Shown: in pieces, positions 51,508-60,579 of the stretch
Layout of the letters: each line of letters starts with the position of its first letter
Position numbering within the stretch: position 1 is the first letter of the stretch
Assembly (NCBI GenBank): GCA_965657545.1
Contig: CBFHOG010000003.1
Location: forward strand, 1 to 64,000
Origin: UBA7446 sp965657545
Lineage (GTDB): Bacteria > Bacteroidota > Bacteroidia > Flavobacteriales > Flavobacteriaceae
DNA: 64,000 bases
Direction of reading: 5' to 3'
Translations under genes and position numbers: made by a program
The notes under the pieces: generated by a model
Database searches by the model: none
The model's input: only the letters and a program-made list of their open reading frames with translations
Told to the model about the DNA's origin: nothing

Positions 51508-52622
51508 TGAGTAAAGTTGCATTAATTACAGGAATAACGGGTCAGGACGGTGCTTATTTGGCTGAGTTTCTTCTTAAAAAAAATTATATCGTTCACGGGT
51601 TAAAACGAAGAACATCTTTATTTAATACTGACAGAATTGATCATATTTACGAAGACCCCCACAATCCAAATCCAAAGTTCTTTCTGCACTTTGGGGATAT
51701 GACTGATTCAACGAATCTTATTCGTTTGGTTCAAGAAATTAAGCCAGATGAGATTTACAATTTAGCGGCCATGTCTCATGTGCGTGTTTCCTTTGACGTA
51801 CCTGAATATGTAGCCGATACTGATGGTGTTGGGACATTACGCCTTTTAGAAGCCATACGTATTGCAGGACTTGAAAATAAAACAAGAATTTATCAAGCTT
51901 CCACTTCTGAATTATATGGAAAAGTTCAAGAAGTCCCCCAGACAGAAAAAACACCCTTTTATCCACGTTCACCCTATGGGGTGGCTAAAATGTATGCGTA
52001 TTGGATTACAGTAAATTATAGAGAAGCTTATAACATGTTTGCCTGTAATGGAATTTTATTTAATCATGAGTCACCTATTAGGGGAGAGACGTTTGTAACC
52101 CGTAAAATTACTCGTGCTGTATCTCGCATAGCACTTGGTCTTCAAGAAAAATTTTATTTAGGGAATTTAGCCGCCAAACGTGACTGGGGACACGCAAAAG
52201 ATTACGTAAGAATGATGTGGATGATTCTGCAACATAACAATCCGGAAGACTGGGTTATTGCAACAGGACGAACTACAACCATTCGTGATTTTGTAAAATT
52301 AGCATTTGGGCATATTGGGATCGAGTTAGAATTTTATGGTGAAGGAATAAATGAGATAGCCAAGATTAAATCTTGTTCTGACTCAAACTACCAATTAGAA
52401 ATAGGAAAAGAAATTCTGTCGATTGACCCACGTTATTTTAGACCAACGGAAGTAGACTTATTAATTGGGGATGCAACTAAGGCGAAGGAGAAATTAGGTT
52501 GGGAACCTAAAATTCAACTAGAGGAACTAGTTCAGGATATGATGGATTCAGATCTAAAACTTATGACTAGAGAAAAATACATTTCTGACGGAGGATTTGA
52601 AACAAATAATTATTTCGAATAA
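51507..52622 (+). CDS. gmd: GDP-mannose 4,6-dehydratase
   Basis: This 371-residue NADP-dependent SDR converts GDP-D-mannose to GDP-4-keto-6-deoxymannose. The cofactor motif GITGQDGAYLAEFLL (8-22), the TSLFNTDRIDHIYEDPH segment, the catalytic ASTSELYGKVQE and YPRSPYGVAKMYAYW, and NHESPIRGETFVTRKI are all Gmd hallmarks. It overlaps ugd by one base. Its product is the common precursor for L-fucose, rhamnose, perosamine or colitose; the ColD-like gene downstream points to colitose. Confidence 0.95.
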   Translation: MSKVALITGITGQDGAYLAEFLLKKNYIVHGLKRRTSLFNTDRIDHIYEDPHNPNPKFFLHFGDMTDSTNLIRLVQEIKPDEIYNLAAMSHVRVSFDVPEYVADTDGVGTLRLLEAIRIAGLENKTRIYQASTSELYGKVQEVPQTEKTPFYPRSPYGVAKMYAYWITVNYREAYNMFACNGILFNHESPIRGETFVTRKITRAVSRIALGLQEKFYLGNLAAKRDWGHAKDYVRMMWMILQHNNPEDWVIATGRTTTIRDFVKLAFGHIGIELEFYGEGINEIAKIKSCSDSNYQLEIGKEILSIDPRYFRPTEVDLLIGDATKAKEKLGWEPKIQLEELVQDMMDSDLKLMTREKYISDGGFETNNYFE

Positions 52623-53542
52623 TGAAACTGGTACTAGGAGGTACAGGATTTATAGGATCCGAATTCGTGAAACAGCTAGCTGAATGTAATCAAGATGAAG
52701 AAATAATCATACTTACCCAAAATAGGAATCCCGATACCAATTTGGGAAACAGCATTGTTGAAATGTCCTATAATTTTGAAAACTTCAACCAAATTATTTC
52801 TGCTTATAGGTTTGATAGTATTTTTTTATTTAATGGAAACCCCCATCCATCATTTTCTATAAATCAACCTTGGGTTGACAGCACATTAACTCTAATACCT
52901 CTTCAATCAATACTGGAATCATTAAAAACAAATAAATTTAAAGGAAAAGTATGGTATATGAGTTCAGTAGCCGTCTATGGTGATTCTCCAACTGAAATTC
53001 TTTGTGAGTCCCAATTACTCAACCCTATAAGTCCATACGGTTTAGCTAAGCAATCTGCAGAATTGTATTGTAAATTTTATGCAAAGCAGTTTAATTTAAA
53101 AATTGGGGTTTTGAGGCTTTTTTCAACCTATGGTCCAGGCCTAAAAAGGCAAGTAATATTTGATGTTTATAAAAAACTAAAAGCAAACCCTCCTTATTTA
53201 GAGCTCCTCTCTAGAAAAGGAGATGCTCGAGACATGTCATTTGTAGAAGATATGGCTCAATCCATAATAAAATTGAACAGTTTCGTAGTTCCAGATGGTG
53301 ACATTATAAATATAGGCTCAGGGTATTCAACAGAAATATTCAACATCGCAGAATTAATAGGGCAGCAATTAAATTACAAGGGAAAAATTTTATATTCAGA
53401 AAAAGGGCAAAATTACGATGGCAAAAACTGGATTGCTGATATAACAAAACTCAAGAAACTCGAAATAACACATAAAACGGGAATTGAAGAAGGTATTAAA
53501 AAAACAATAGAGATATGGGAAAAAGACTCAACGTCAAAGTAA
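52622..53542 (+). CDS. NAD-dependent epimerase/dehydratase family protein
   Basis: This 306-residue extended SDR has the GGTGFIGSEF nucleotide motif (6-15), the catalytic region MSSVAVYGDSP and YGLAKQSAELY, LRLFSTYGPG, and a C-terminal EEGIKKTIEIW. It resembles UDP-hexose 4-epimerases and dTDP-sugar dehydratase/reductases, without residues that set substrate. It follows gmd by one-base overlap, so it probably belongs to the same sugar-nucleotide set. Confidence 0.82.
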   Translation: MKLVLGGTGFIGSEFVKQLAECNQDEEIIILTQNRNPDTNLGNSIVEMSYNFENFNQIISAYRFDSIFLFNGNPHPSFSINQPWVDSTLTLIPLQSILESLKTNKFKGKVWYMSSVAVYGDSPTEILCESQLLNPISPYGLAKQSAELYCKFYAKQFNLKIGVLRLFSTYGPGLKRQVIFDVYKKLKANPPYLELLSRKGDARDMSFVEDMAQSIIKLNSFVVPDGDIINIGSGYSTEIFNIAELIGQQLNYKGKILYSEKGQNYDGKNWIADITKLKKLEITHKTGIEEGIKKTIEIWEKDSTSK

Positions 53543-55011
53543 TTCTCTTATCTTTTTTACTTTTATCAAATCTTCTTTATATTCTGGAATTTCAGTATAA
53601 CCTCTTCGACTCCGAATATTATTTTGAGCCAGCAGAAAATGAGAATCTTGTCATGACCTCATTTTTAAAGAATAATATTGCTGATGATTTGAGAATTCTT
53701 TATCGCCAAGGGATCATACCTATATACCCAACGCTGTTTCATTCTATTAGCAGCAAAATGAACATTGAAAATAGTCTTTATTCAAATCGGTTATTGAGTG
53801 TCATCGGTTATTGGGTGGTATTAATATTTGGAGCAATTTTAATATTTAAAGAATCGAAAAATTTAATTCTATCATTGACCTTAAGTTCTGGACTTTTTGG
53901 AGTAAACCAGCATGCAAAATACTTTATGATAGGAAGGACAGATGGCTTGTATATCATGTTTGGAATATTAGCACTTCTATCTTTAAGATTTTTCTATAAT
54001 TCTTTAGATAAGAATCGTAATAAGATTTTTCTAATTTTAGCAGCTTTACTTACTTCTAGTTCAATCTTAGTCAAACAATCTGGAATATATTTTTATTTTA
54101 TTGTAAACTTTATTTTGTTCTATGGTATTTTAAATAAAAGACAAGATTTCAGAAAAACACTAGGCACTATAGTTTTATATAATTTATTTAATGTAGTAGC
54201 TCTAATCACTTTTTTTTACTTCAACAATATTAGTTTAAATGGATTTATTATAGGAAATGAATTATATGCCAGTGAATTTTCACTAACACATGTATACAAA
54301 CAATTCATTGATTTACTTCGATATTACTGGCCTCTAATTGGCATAGCTGTCTTTTTAATTATTAAAGACCTCCAAAAAGGTGGGAGACCTTATCTTTTAA
54401 TTGGAATTTGGATAATTACAGTTGTAATATCTGTAAAATTGTTCTCAAACAAAGCCGCACACTTTAATAACTATATATTCTTACAGTTAACGTTAGTTGG
54501 GACAATAGTGTGGTTCAAAAAATACTTTCTTTCAAACAAATATGTTATTGCTTTATTCATTCTCTGGTTAATTCAAGCCAATTACACTTACCAAGATAAA
54601 GGTATCAATAACGTCCTTAGATTGAATACAGAACTAATCCAAGTTAATGGGCCGTTATCGGAAAGTAAAATCTTCAACTTTATCAAAAATAACCCTGGTA
54701 CATATATTACTTCGAGAAACGACAACTTTTTATTACAAAATGATCTTCCTGTCATTTACGAAGCATCAGTGCTTGAACCAACCATCATTGAAAATATTCA
54801 ATGGATAAAAGAAAATCAAGAAATAAATGATCATGTAGAATTTATTAGAGCAAAAATCTCAAACAAAGAATTAAAAGGTGTATTAACTGGAATTAATAAC
54901 CTAACAACAAAGGTCTTTCCAGAAATTGAGAAGAATTATAAAATGGAAATGGCTGAGGAAATAAGTTGTGGAGATTGGCCTCATTTAATAATATTATGGA
55001 TACCAAAATAG
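53515..55011 (+). CDS. Polytopic membrane protein, probable GT-C-type glycosyltransferase
   Basis: This 498-residue protein has about nine hydrophobic segments and an acidic loop YYFEPAENENLVMTSF after the first helix, a position where GT-C enzymes (GT39/GT83-like) carry catalytic acids. A soluble C-terminal part of about 120 residues follows. It starts 28 bases inside the upstream gene. Together with the GtrB-like and GtrA-like genes it fits a lipid-linked-sugar transferase. A Wzy polymerase is the main alternative, and the cluster lacks another obvious one. Confidence 0.6.
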   Translation: MGKRLNVKVILLSFLLLSNLLYILEFQYNLFDSEYYFEPAENENLVMTSFLKNNIADDLRILYRQGIIPIYPTLFHSISSKMNIENSLYSNRLLSVIGYWVVLIFGAILIFKESKNLILSLTLSSGLFGVNQHAKYFMIGRTDGLYIMFGILALLSLRFFYNSLDKNRNKIFLILAALLTSSSILVKQSGIYFYFIVNFILFYGILNKRQDFRKTLGTIVLYNLFNVVALITFFYFNNISLNGFIIGNELYASEFSLTHVYKQFIDLLRYYWPLIGIAVFLIIKDLQKGGRPYLLIGIWIITVVISVKLFSNKAAHFNNYIFLQLTLVGTIVWFKKYFLSNKYVIALFILWLIQANYTYQDKGINNVLRLNTELIQVNGPLSESKIFNFIKNNPGTYITSRNDNFLLQNDLPVIYEASVLEPTIIENIQWIKENQEINDHVEFIRAKISNKELKGVLTGINNLTTKVFPEIEKNYKMEMAEEISCGDWPHLIILWIPK

Positions 55012-55688
55012 AGATATCAATTATTATACCTACACTAAACGAAAAAGAAAATGTTTTAAGGGTATTGAATAAAATAACAGAGTTTACACAAGATCTAACG
55101 CATGAGGTAATATTTGTTGATGATAACAGTAATGATGGGACTATTGATACAATAAAAAGTGTTCTTGACACAAACATTAAATTAATCGTATCCCCAATTA
55201 GAAAAGGACTTGGCAATGCTTTAAATCTTGGTTGGAGTCAATCCAGAGGTAAATTCATAATGTTTCTTGATTGTGATTCACATATTTCGAATTTAGAGCT
55301 ACGTTCTTTGATAGAATTAAGATCACCAAGTAGTCTAGTAATCGGCAGCAGATATGTTTCTGGAGGATGTATTAAAGGAGCACCATTACTAAAAGTCTAT
55401 TTAAGTAAGTTTCTTAACTTTTTAATAGGTAAATATTTGAAAATACCTGCTTTAGATATTTCACATAGCTTAAGAATATTTCCTAACATCAGCCTAGAGG
55501 TTAATCAAATATTGACCCATCCTGGTTATTTCTGGTTATTATCTAAGAAATTACAACTAATGAATATTTCTATTATAGAACACCCGGTGACATTTCTTGA
55601 ACGAACCGCTGGTAAATCTAAAAATACGACCATTAGGATGGTACAATCAGTACTAAGAACATTAAAATTCATAAAAGGGTTAAAATGA
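54996..55688 (+). CDS. GT2 glycosyltransferase, polyprenyl-phosphate sugar synthase-like (DPM1/GtrB type)
   Basis: This 230-residue protein starts at ATG 54996. ISIIIPTLNEKENVLRVL and VIFVDDNSNDGT are typical of dolichol-phosphate mannosyltransferase-type GT2 enzymes, with the FLDCDSH metal-binding DXD-like site and SRYVSGG. It lacks the long C-terminal membrane domain of GtrB, but the length matches short DPM1. It probably charges undecaprenyl phosphate with one sugar for use outside the membrane. It overlaps the upstream gene by 16 bases. Confidence 0.78.
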   Translation: MDTKIEISIIIPTLNEKENVLRVLNKITEFTQDLTHEVIFVDDNSNDGTIDTIKSVLDTNIKLIVSPIRKGLGNALNLGWSQSRGKFIMFLDCDSHISNLELRSLIELRSPSSLVIGSRYVSGGCIKGAPLLKVYLSKFLNFLIGKYLKIPALDISHSLRIFPNISLEVNQILTHPGYFWLLSKKLQLMNISIIEHPVTFLERTAGKSKNTTIRMVQSVLRTLKFIKGLK

Positions 55689-56965
55689 AAAAAGCGTATA
55701 TAATAGGTGGAGGACCTTTAGGAATAGGAATTGCAGCTGAACTTTTAAAACGAGATTATAAAATCATTATAATTGAGGGCCAGTCAAAATTACTTGGATT
55801 AGCTCAAACCTTTGATTATGCGAATTTCAAAGTAGAAAAATATTATCACTTTTTTTATCGTAATGATCATTTCCATTCGTTAGACTGGCTTATCGAAAAC
55901 TCAACAGACCAACCACAAATAATATGGAAAGACATCTCAACAGATTCCTATGTTCAAGGCACTCGTTACAACCTTGATTCGCCTTTATCCGTACTAAAAC
56001 TGTGCAAATGGAAAGTTTTTAGAGTTCTACGGATACTCTTGTATCTGAAGTTCCTATCTCCACCAAAATCACTCGATAAGGTTTCAGCAAAAGAGTGGGC
56101 TCTGAAAACGTTTGGAGATTTTGGAAAGAAGGTATGGATACCATTACTAGATCAAAAATTCGATACACACGCCGAAGAAATATCAGCCTTATGGTTGGCA
56201 ACGCGAATTAAAAGGCATATGTCAACTAGAGGAAATGGACTAGGAAAGTCAAGATTTGGCTATTTAAAGGATACTTATGAGCCATACGTTGAAAGGTTCG
56301 CAGAAAGAATTAAAGACAATGGTGGCCAAATTATTTATGATGAGAAAGTTCTTCAAATAAAAGCTAAATCAGATAGAATTGTTAATATTCAAACTCGTAA
56401 TCTAGAGTTTAATACAGAGAATGCTCTTGTATTCTCATCCATTTCTTTAGCTAACCTTAAAAATATAATTGATGGCTGTAATGGGTTAAAGGGTCTAAAT
56501 GATTTCGAAAATAAGTCCGTTATGGTTCTAATTCTATTTTTGGATTTAAAGCTTTCAGATCATTATTGGACAACTGTTACAGATAATGAAATTCAATTTC
56601 AAGCAATAATTCAACAAAATAGACTTCATGAAAATACCAGTTATGAGGTTGTTTACTTAAGTAGATATTGTGATCACACCAATCAAATCTTTCTACAGAA
56701 GGATGAAATAATAGTTAAAAAATGGATAAGTGCTTTAATGCAAATTTATCCGCATTTATCTGACCAAAATATTATTGATCACAAGATATTTAGAAGTAGA
56801 AATGCAGCACCAGTACCTTTTCAGAATTACAATAGAAAACTGAGCTGCATAGAAAACCAGTATAAAAACTTCTATTTCCAAGGGTTCGAGAACATCTTTC
56901 CTGAAGATAGGGGTGTAGGTAATTCAATTTACATCGGAAGAAAATTAGTCGATCATGTTCAATAA
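55685..56965 (+). CDS. FAD-dependent oxidoreductase (amine-oxidase/UDP-galactopyranose mutase-like)
   Basis: This 426-residue flavoprotein begins with the Rossmann motif IGGGPLGIGIAAELLKRDYKIIIIEG, includes a FFYRNDHFHSLDWL segment and RNAAPVPFQNY, and ends with a FAD-contacting EDRGVGNSIYIGRKL. It belongs to the protoporphyrinogen oxidase/amine oxidase-like class seen in glycan clusters. UDP-galactofuranose formation is possible, but UGM hallmarks are not clear enough to claim it. It overlaps the GT2 gene by 4 bases (ATGA). Confidence 0.72.
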   Translation: MKKAYIIGGGPLGIGIAAELLKRDYKIIIIEGQSKLLGLAQTFDYANFKVEKYYHFFYRNDHFHSLDWLIENSTDQPQIIWKDISTDSYVQGTRYNLDSPLSVLKLCKWKVFRVLRILLYLKFLSPPKSLDKVSAKEWALKTFGDFGKKVWIPLLDQKFDTHAEEISALWLATRIKRHMSTRGNGLGKSRFGYLKDTYEPYVERFAERIKDNGGQIIYDEKVLQIKAKSDRIVNIQTRNLEFNTENALVFSSISLANLKNIIDGCNGLKGLNDFENKSVMVLILFLDLKLSDHYWTTVTDNEIQFQAIIQQNRLHENTSYEVVYLSRYCDHTNQIFLQKDEIIVKKWISALMQIYPHLSDQNIIDHKIFRSRNAAPVPFQNYNRKLSCIENQYKNFYFQGFENIFPEDRGVGNSIYIGRKLVDHVQ

Positions 56966-57350
56966 ATTATTTATAAAATTAGTTTCAAGATATACTATCT
57001 CTGGAATAATGAATAACATAATTTACTATTTCATTTACATTACTTTACTTAAGATCATCAAAGTGAATTATTTATTTTCAATGACTGTTGCTTATGCTTT
57101 TTCGATTTTTTCAGGGTACTTGCTGAACTCAAAGTTTGCTTTTCAATATAAAACCTCCAATGTCACTAAATTCCTCGAATATTCAAGTTTATATATTAGC
57201 ACATATTTCTTAAACCTTATTTTTCTATATTTTTTTGTAGATATTATGGCTATCGAACCACTAGTGTCTCAATTAATATCAACAGTGCTAATTGCTATTA
57301 TAAACTTTATTTTTTTGAAAAACTTAATTTTTAAAAAGAAAGAACAATGA
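56955..57350 (+). CDS. GtrA-family membrane protein (lipid-linked sugar flippase type)
   Basis: This 131-residue protein has four hydrophobic helices and the family pattern: LVSRYTISGIMNNIIYY at the start and the SGYLLNSKFAF turn. GtrA proteins are thought to flip a polyprenyl-phosphate-linked sugar across the inner membrane, in company with a GtrB transferase. A DPM1/GtrB-like gene two genes upstream supports this reading. It overlaps its neighbours at both ends. Confidence 0.8.
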   Translation: MFNKLFIKLVSRYTISGIMNNIIYYFIYITLLKIIKVNYLFSMTVAYAFSIFSGYLLNSKFAFQYKTSNVTKFLEYSSLYISTYFLNLIFLYFFVDIMAIEPLVSQLISTVLIAIINFIFLKNLIFKKKEQ

Positions 57351-58264
57351 GAATTTTATTTTTAGGAGGTTCAGGAATGATTGGAAGAAACTTTCAAAAC
57401 CTAAATAGCCCAAGTAACATTGAAATTTTATATCCCAGTAGTAATGAATTAGATTTAATGGATGCCGAGAGGCTAAAATCTTATTTAATTAAAGAAAAGC
57501 CAGAATTAATAATTAACTGCGCTGCAAAGGTTGGTGGTATAAAACCTAATATAGAATCACCTCATGATTTCTTTAGAATTAATTTGCAAATTGGAGTAAA
57601 CATTATTGACAGTGCTTTAAAGACTGGAGTAAAGAAAATTTTGAATGTAGGAAGCTCATGTATGTATCCTAAAACTTTTAACAGGCCAATAAAGGAAACA
57701 GATCTTTTGTCGGGTCATTTAGAACCTACCAACGAAGGATATGCCCTTGCGAAAGTTAGTGTAGCCAAATATTGTGAATATGCAAGTAAAACATACGATG
57801 TAGACTATAAAACAGTTATACCATGTAATTTATATGGGCCGTTTGATAAGTTCGATGAAAAAATATCTCATTTAGTACCTGCCATAATTAAGAAAACATA
57901 TTTGGCAAAAAAAAATAATGAAGAAAGTATTACCATTTGGGGGGATGGAAAGGCTAGAAGAGAATTTATGTATGCTGGAGACTTTGCTGATTTTTTATAT
58001 TTTTCAATTCTAAATTTTGATAAATTACCTAGATATCTCAATGTAGGATTAGGAGTTGATCACACTGTTGAGGAATATTATCAGAGTGTGGCTCAATTAA
58101 TGGACTATAAAGGCTTTTTTAATTATGATTTGAAAGCTCCCACAGGCATGAAAAGAAAGCTTAACGATATTAAATTATTAACAGATTTAGGATGGAAATA
58201 CTCCACAGACTTAGAAGAGGGAATTAAAAAAACTATAAAATACTTTGAAGAAAATGAAATATGA
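57347..58264 (+). CDS. GDP-L-colitose synthase-like (ColC) / GDP-L-fucose synthase-family epimerase-reductase
   Basis: This 305-residue extended SDR has GGSGMIG (7-13), NCAAKVGGIKPN, the NVGSSCMYPKTF and EGYALAKVSVAKYCEY catalytic blocks, PCNLYGPFDKFD and ARREFMYAGDFAD. The last differs from the EFLYVDDLA form common in GDP-fucose synthase and agrees with ColC-type enzymes. The next gene, ColD-like, strengthens the colitose reading: C5-epimerisation and 4-keto reduction of GDP-4-keto-3,6-dideoxymannose. GDP-L-fucose synthase is the alternative. Confidence 0.78.
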   Translation: MRILFLGGSGMIGRNFQNLNSPSNIEILYPSSNELDLMDAERLKSYLIKEKPELIINCAAKVGGIKPNIESPHDFFRINLQIGVNIIDSALKTGVKKILNVGSSCMYPKTFNRPIKETDLLSGHLEPTNEGYALAKVSVAKYCEYASKTYDVDYKTVIPCNLYGPFDKFDEKISHLVPAIIKKTYLAKKNNEESITIWGDGKARREFMYAGDFADFLYFSILNFDKLPRYLNVGLGVDHTVEEYYQSVAQLMDYKGFFNYDLKAPTGMKRKLNDIKLLTDLGWKYSTDLEEGIKKTIKYFEENEI

Positions 58265-59414
58265 ATTAGCAACATCGTCATGGGATAAAGAAGAAATCCA
58301 GGCGATACAGGATGTTATTGACTCCAACATGTATTCCATGGGAGAAAAAGTTAAAACCTTTGAGAGAAATTTTTCTCAATTCTTCGGATCAAAGCATGCG
58401 GTAATGTGTAGTTCTGGATCAACTGCTAATCTTTTAATGATTGCTTCTTTGTTTTTCAAAAAAGATAATCCTTTAAAACGTGGAGATGAAGTGATCGTGC
58501 CAGCTGTATCATGGTCAACGACTTACTTTCCATTACAACAATATGGTTTGCATGTAAAATTCGTAGATATAGACCTTAATACATTAAATTTTGATTTAAA
58601 TAAATTATCAGAAGCTGTAAGTGAAAAAACTAAAGTAATCCTCACCGTAAATCTTTTAGGCAACCCAAATAATTTTAATTCAATAAACGATATTATAAAG
58701 GATAAGGATATAATTCTATTAGAGGATAATTGCGAGTCCATGGGAGCTAAATACAATGACAAATATGCAGGCACATTTGGGTTAATGGGTACTTTTAGTT
58801 CATTCTTCTCTCATCATATCTCTACAATGGAAGGGGGTGTGATAATTACCGACGATGAGGAATTATTTCATATCCTACTATGCATTAGAGCGCATGGATG
58901 GACACGAAACCTTCCTGTTGAGAATCATGTGTCGAATAGATCTTTAGATTGGTTTAAAGAATCGTTCCGTTTTGTTCTTCCTGGATACAATGTTAGGCCG
59001 CTAGAAATGAGTGGAGCCATAGGAGTCGAACAACTAAAAAAACTACCAGAATTTATAACAATGCGAAGAAAAAACGCATGCCTCTTTAAAGAACTTTTCG
59101 AATCTGATGAAAGATTTTTGATTCAACAAGAAACCGAAGAAAGTTCTTGGTTTGGATTCTCGTTAATCATTAAGGGCAATAATCTCGAAAGAAAAACAGT
59201 GTTAGATACGCTCGCAAAAAATAATATAGAATCAAGACCAATAGTTACCGGTAATTTCACGAAAAATAGTGTTCTGAAATATTTTGATTACAGTATCTAT
59301 GGAGAGCTTTCAAACGCAGAAAATCTTGATTCTAAAGGGTTTTTTGTTGGTAATTCACATGTCAATTTGGAAGAGGAACTAAATTATATGAAGAAAACTT
59401 TAAAATCCATATAA
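58254..59414 (+). CDS. GDP-4-keto-6-deoxy-D-mannose 3-dehydratase (ColD-like)
   Basis: This 386-residue PLP enzyme (ATG 58254; E. coli ColD has 388) belongs to the DegT/DnrJ aminotransferase fold. The usual Schiff-base Lys is replaced by His187 in FFSHHISTMEGG, the defining ColD substitution (His188 there). It lacks the Fe-S cysteines of RfbH. The blocks SSGSTANLLMIASLFF, PAVSWSTTYFPLQQYGL, LLEDNCESMGA and LPGYNVRPLEMSGAIG closely follow ColD. It removes the 3-hydroxyl, leading to a 3,6-dideoxyhexose. It overlaps the ColC-like gene by 11 bases. Confidence 0.88.
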   Translation: MKYELATSSWDKEEIQAIQDVIDSNMYSMGEKVKTFERNFSQFFGSKHAVMCSSGSTANLLMIASLFFKKDNPLKRGDEVIVPAVSWSTTYFPLQQYGLHVKFVDIDLNTLNFDLNKLSEAVSEKTKVILTVNLLGNPNNFNSINDIIKDKDIILLEDNCESMGAKYNDKYAGTFGLMGTFSSFFSHHISTMEGGVIITDDEELFHILLCIRAHGWTRNLPVENHVSNRSLDWFKESFRFVLPGYNVRPLEMSGAIGVEQLKKLPEFITMRRKNACLFKELFESDERFLIQQETEESSWFGFSLIIKGNNLERKTVLDTLAKNNIESRPIVTGNFTKNSVLKYFDYSIYGELSNAENLDSKGFFVGNSHVNLEEELNYMKKTLKSI

Positions 59415-60163
59415 TGCTCTTATCAATAATTACCTGCACTTACAATTGTTTTGAACCAATCAAAGAGACTTTAGCATCAATTCAATCTTTTAATAAAACC
59501 GAGATTGAACATATAATAATCGATGGGAGCTCTACTGATAAAACATTAGAGGTTTTACATAATTATGAAAAAAAATCCAAATATCCAGTAGTCATAATAT
59601 CAGAAAAAGATCAAGGGATTTATGATGCGATGAATAAGGGAATAAAAAAAGCTTCCGGAAATTTTATTTTTTTTCTTCTAGCCGGTGACACCCTTTCAAT
59701 ACCAGTTGATAATCTTCTAGAAGAATTGAAACAAAATATTGATTCTGACATAGTAGCATTTTCAGGATTTTTCAAAAAATATAACAGTGCAGATGAATTT
59801 TGGAATAGATTGAACTACCAATTATCTCCGTACAACCCTGCTATACGATTTCCGTGCCTAATAATAAAAAATTCAATCTATCAGGAATTAAATTATTTTG
59901 ATCTGAAGTACAAAGTAAGTTCAGATTTCGATTTAATAAGTAGGTATTTGAACTCTAAGAATAAAGTTAAGATTAGTGAGAAACCATTACTAATTATGGA
60001 ACCTTTTGGGTTTAGTAATAACCCAAAAAGCTTTTATCTCAAGAAAAAAGAACATCGAAGAATCGTTTCTAGAAATTCACTATCCCTAGATAAGTTTAAT
60101 TTTTATGTAAGAAATTTAAAACATTTAATTTTATACACTATTCGAACACTTTTGAAATCATGA
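59414..60163 (+). CDS. GT2-family glycosyltransferase
   Basis: This 249-residue cytosolic transferase has the GT2 N-terminal LLSIITCTYNCFEPIKETL, IIIDGSSTDKTLEVL, SEKDQGIYDAMNKGIKKASG and a LLAGDTL DxD-like site. It belongs with WcaA/WbgO-like transferases, some of which sit beside colitose genes, so it might transfer colitose; that is inference. It overlaps the ColD gene by one base, and its stop overlaps the ATG of the following ugd relic. Confidence 0.8.
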   Translation: MLLSIITCTYNCFEPIKETLASIQSFNKTEIEHIIIDGSSTDKTLEVLHNYEKKSKYPVVIISEKDQGIYDAMNKGIKKASGNFIFFLLAGDTLSIPVDNLLEELKQNIDSDIVAFSGFFKKYNSADEFWNRLNYQLSPYNPAIRFPCLIIKNSIYQELNYFDLKYKVSSDFDLISRYLNSKNKVKISEKPLLIMEPFGFSNNPKSFYLKKKEHRRIVSRNSLSLDKFNFYVRNLKHLILYTIRTLLKS

Positions 60164-60579
60164 AAGCAATTAAAAACATATGCTGTATTGGTGCAGGTTA
60201 CGTTGGAGGCCCAACGATGACGGTTGTTCTGCAGCCTTTTATGTAGCAGATGTACTTATCGAAGTATATGCAGAGATTACAGTTTACGACCCAAAGGCTT
60301 CTAGAACTCAAATGCTAATCAATCTGAATTACTTAGGTACACAAAGCCCAGGGCAGAATGAAGGCTACTTAAAGTGGTAAGTAACCTTTTGAGGCGGCTG
60401 ACAAGGCGCATGAGATTGCCGTGCTCACCGAATGGGATGAGTTTAAGAGCTATGATTATGCTCGCATTTTTGATGCGATGCTCAAGCCTGCCTTTATCTT
60501 CGACGGTAGACGACTGCTTGATAAAACTGCCCTTAAAGAACATGGGTTTAAAGTTTATACAATATTAGAGGTATCTTGA
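60160..60579 (+). pseudogene. ugd: Decayed second UDP-glucose dehydrogenase gene
   Basis: ATG 60160 (ATGA overlap with the GT2 gene) gives MKAIKNICCIGAGYVGGPTMT, nearly the same as the intact ugd at 50098. A stop then follows at 60244, with a shift into SAAFYVADVLIEVYAEITVYDPK, which matches ugd residues near 350. A third frame holds HEIAVLTEWDEFKSYDY and KPAFIFDGRRLLD, the ugd C-terminus, ending TGA 60577. About 310 central codons, including the catalytic Cys, are gone, and frames are broken. It cannot make an enzyme. Confidence 0.9.

Noticed and set aside
57347..58264. Assignment as ordinary GDP-L-fucose synthase
   Set aside because: The EFMYAGD block and the adjacent ColD-like gene favour ColC; fucose synthase kept only as an alternative.
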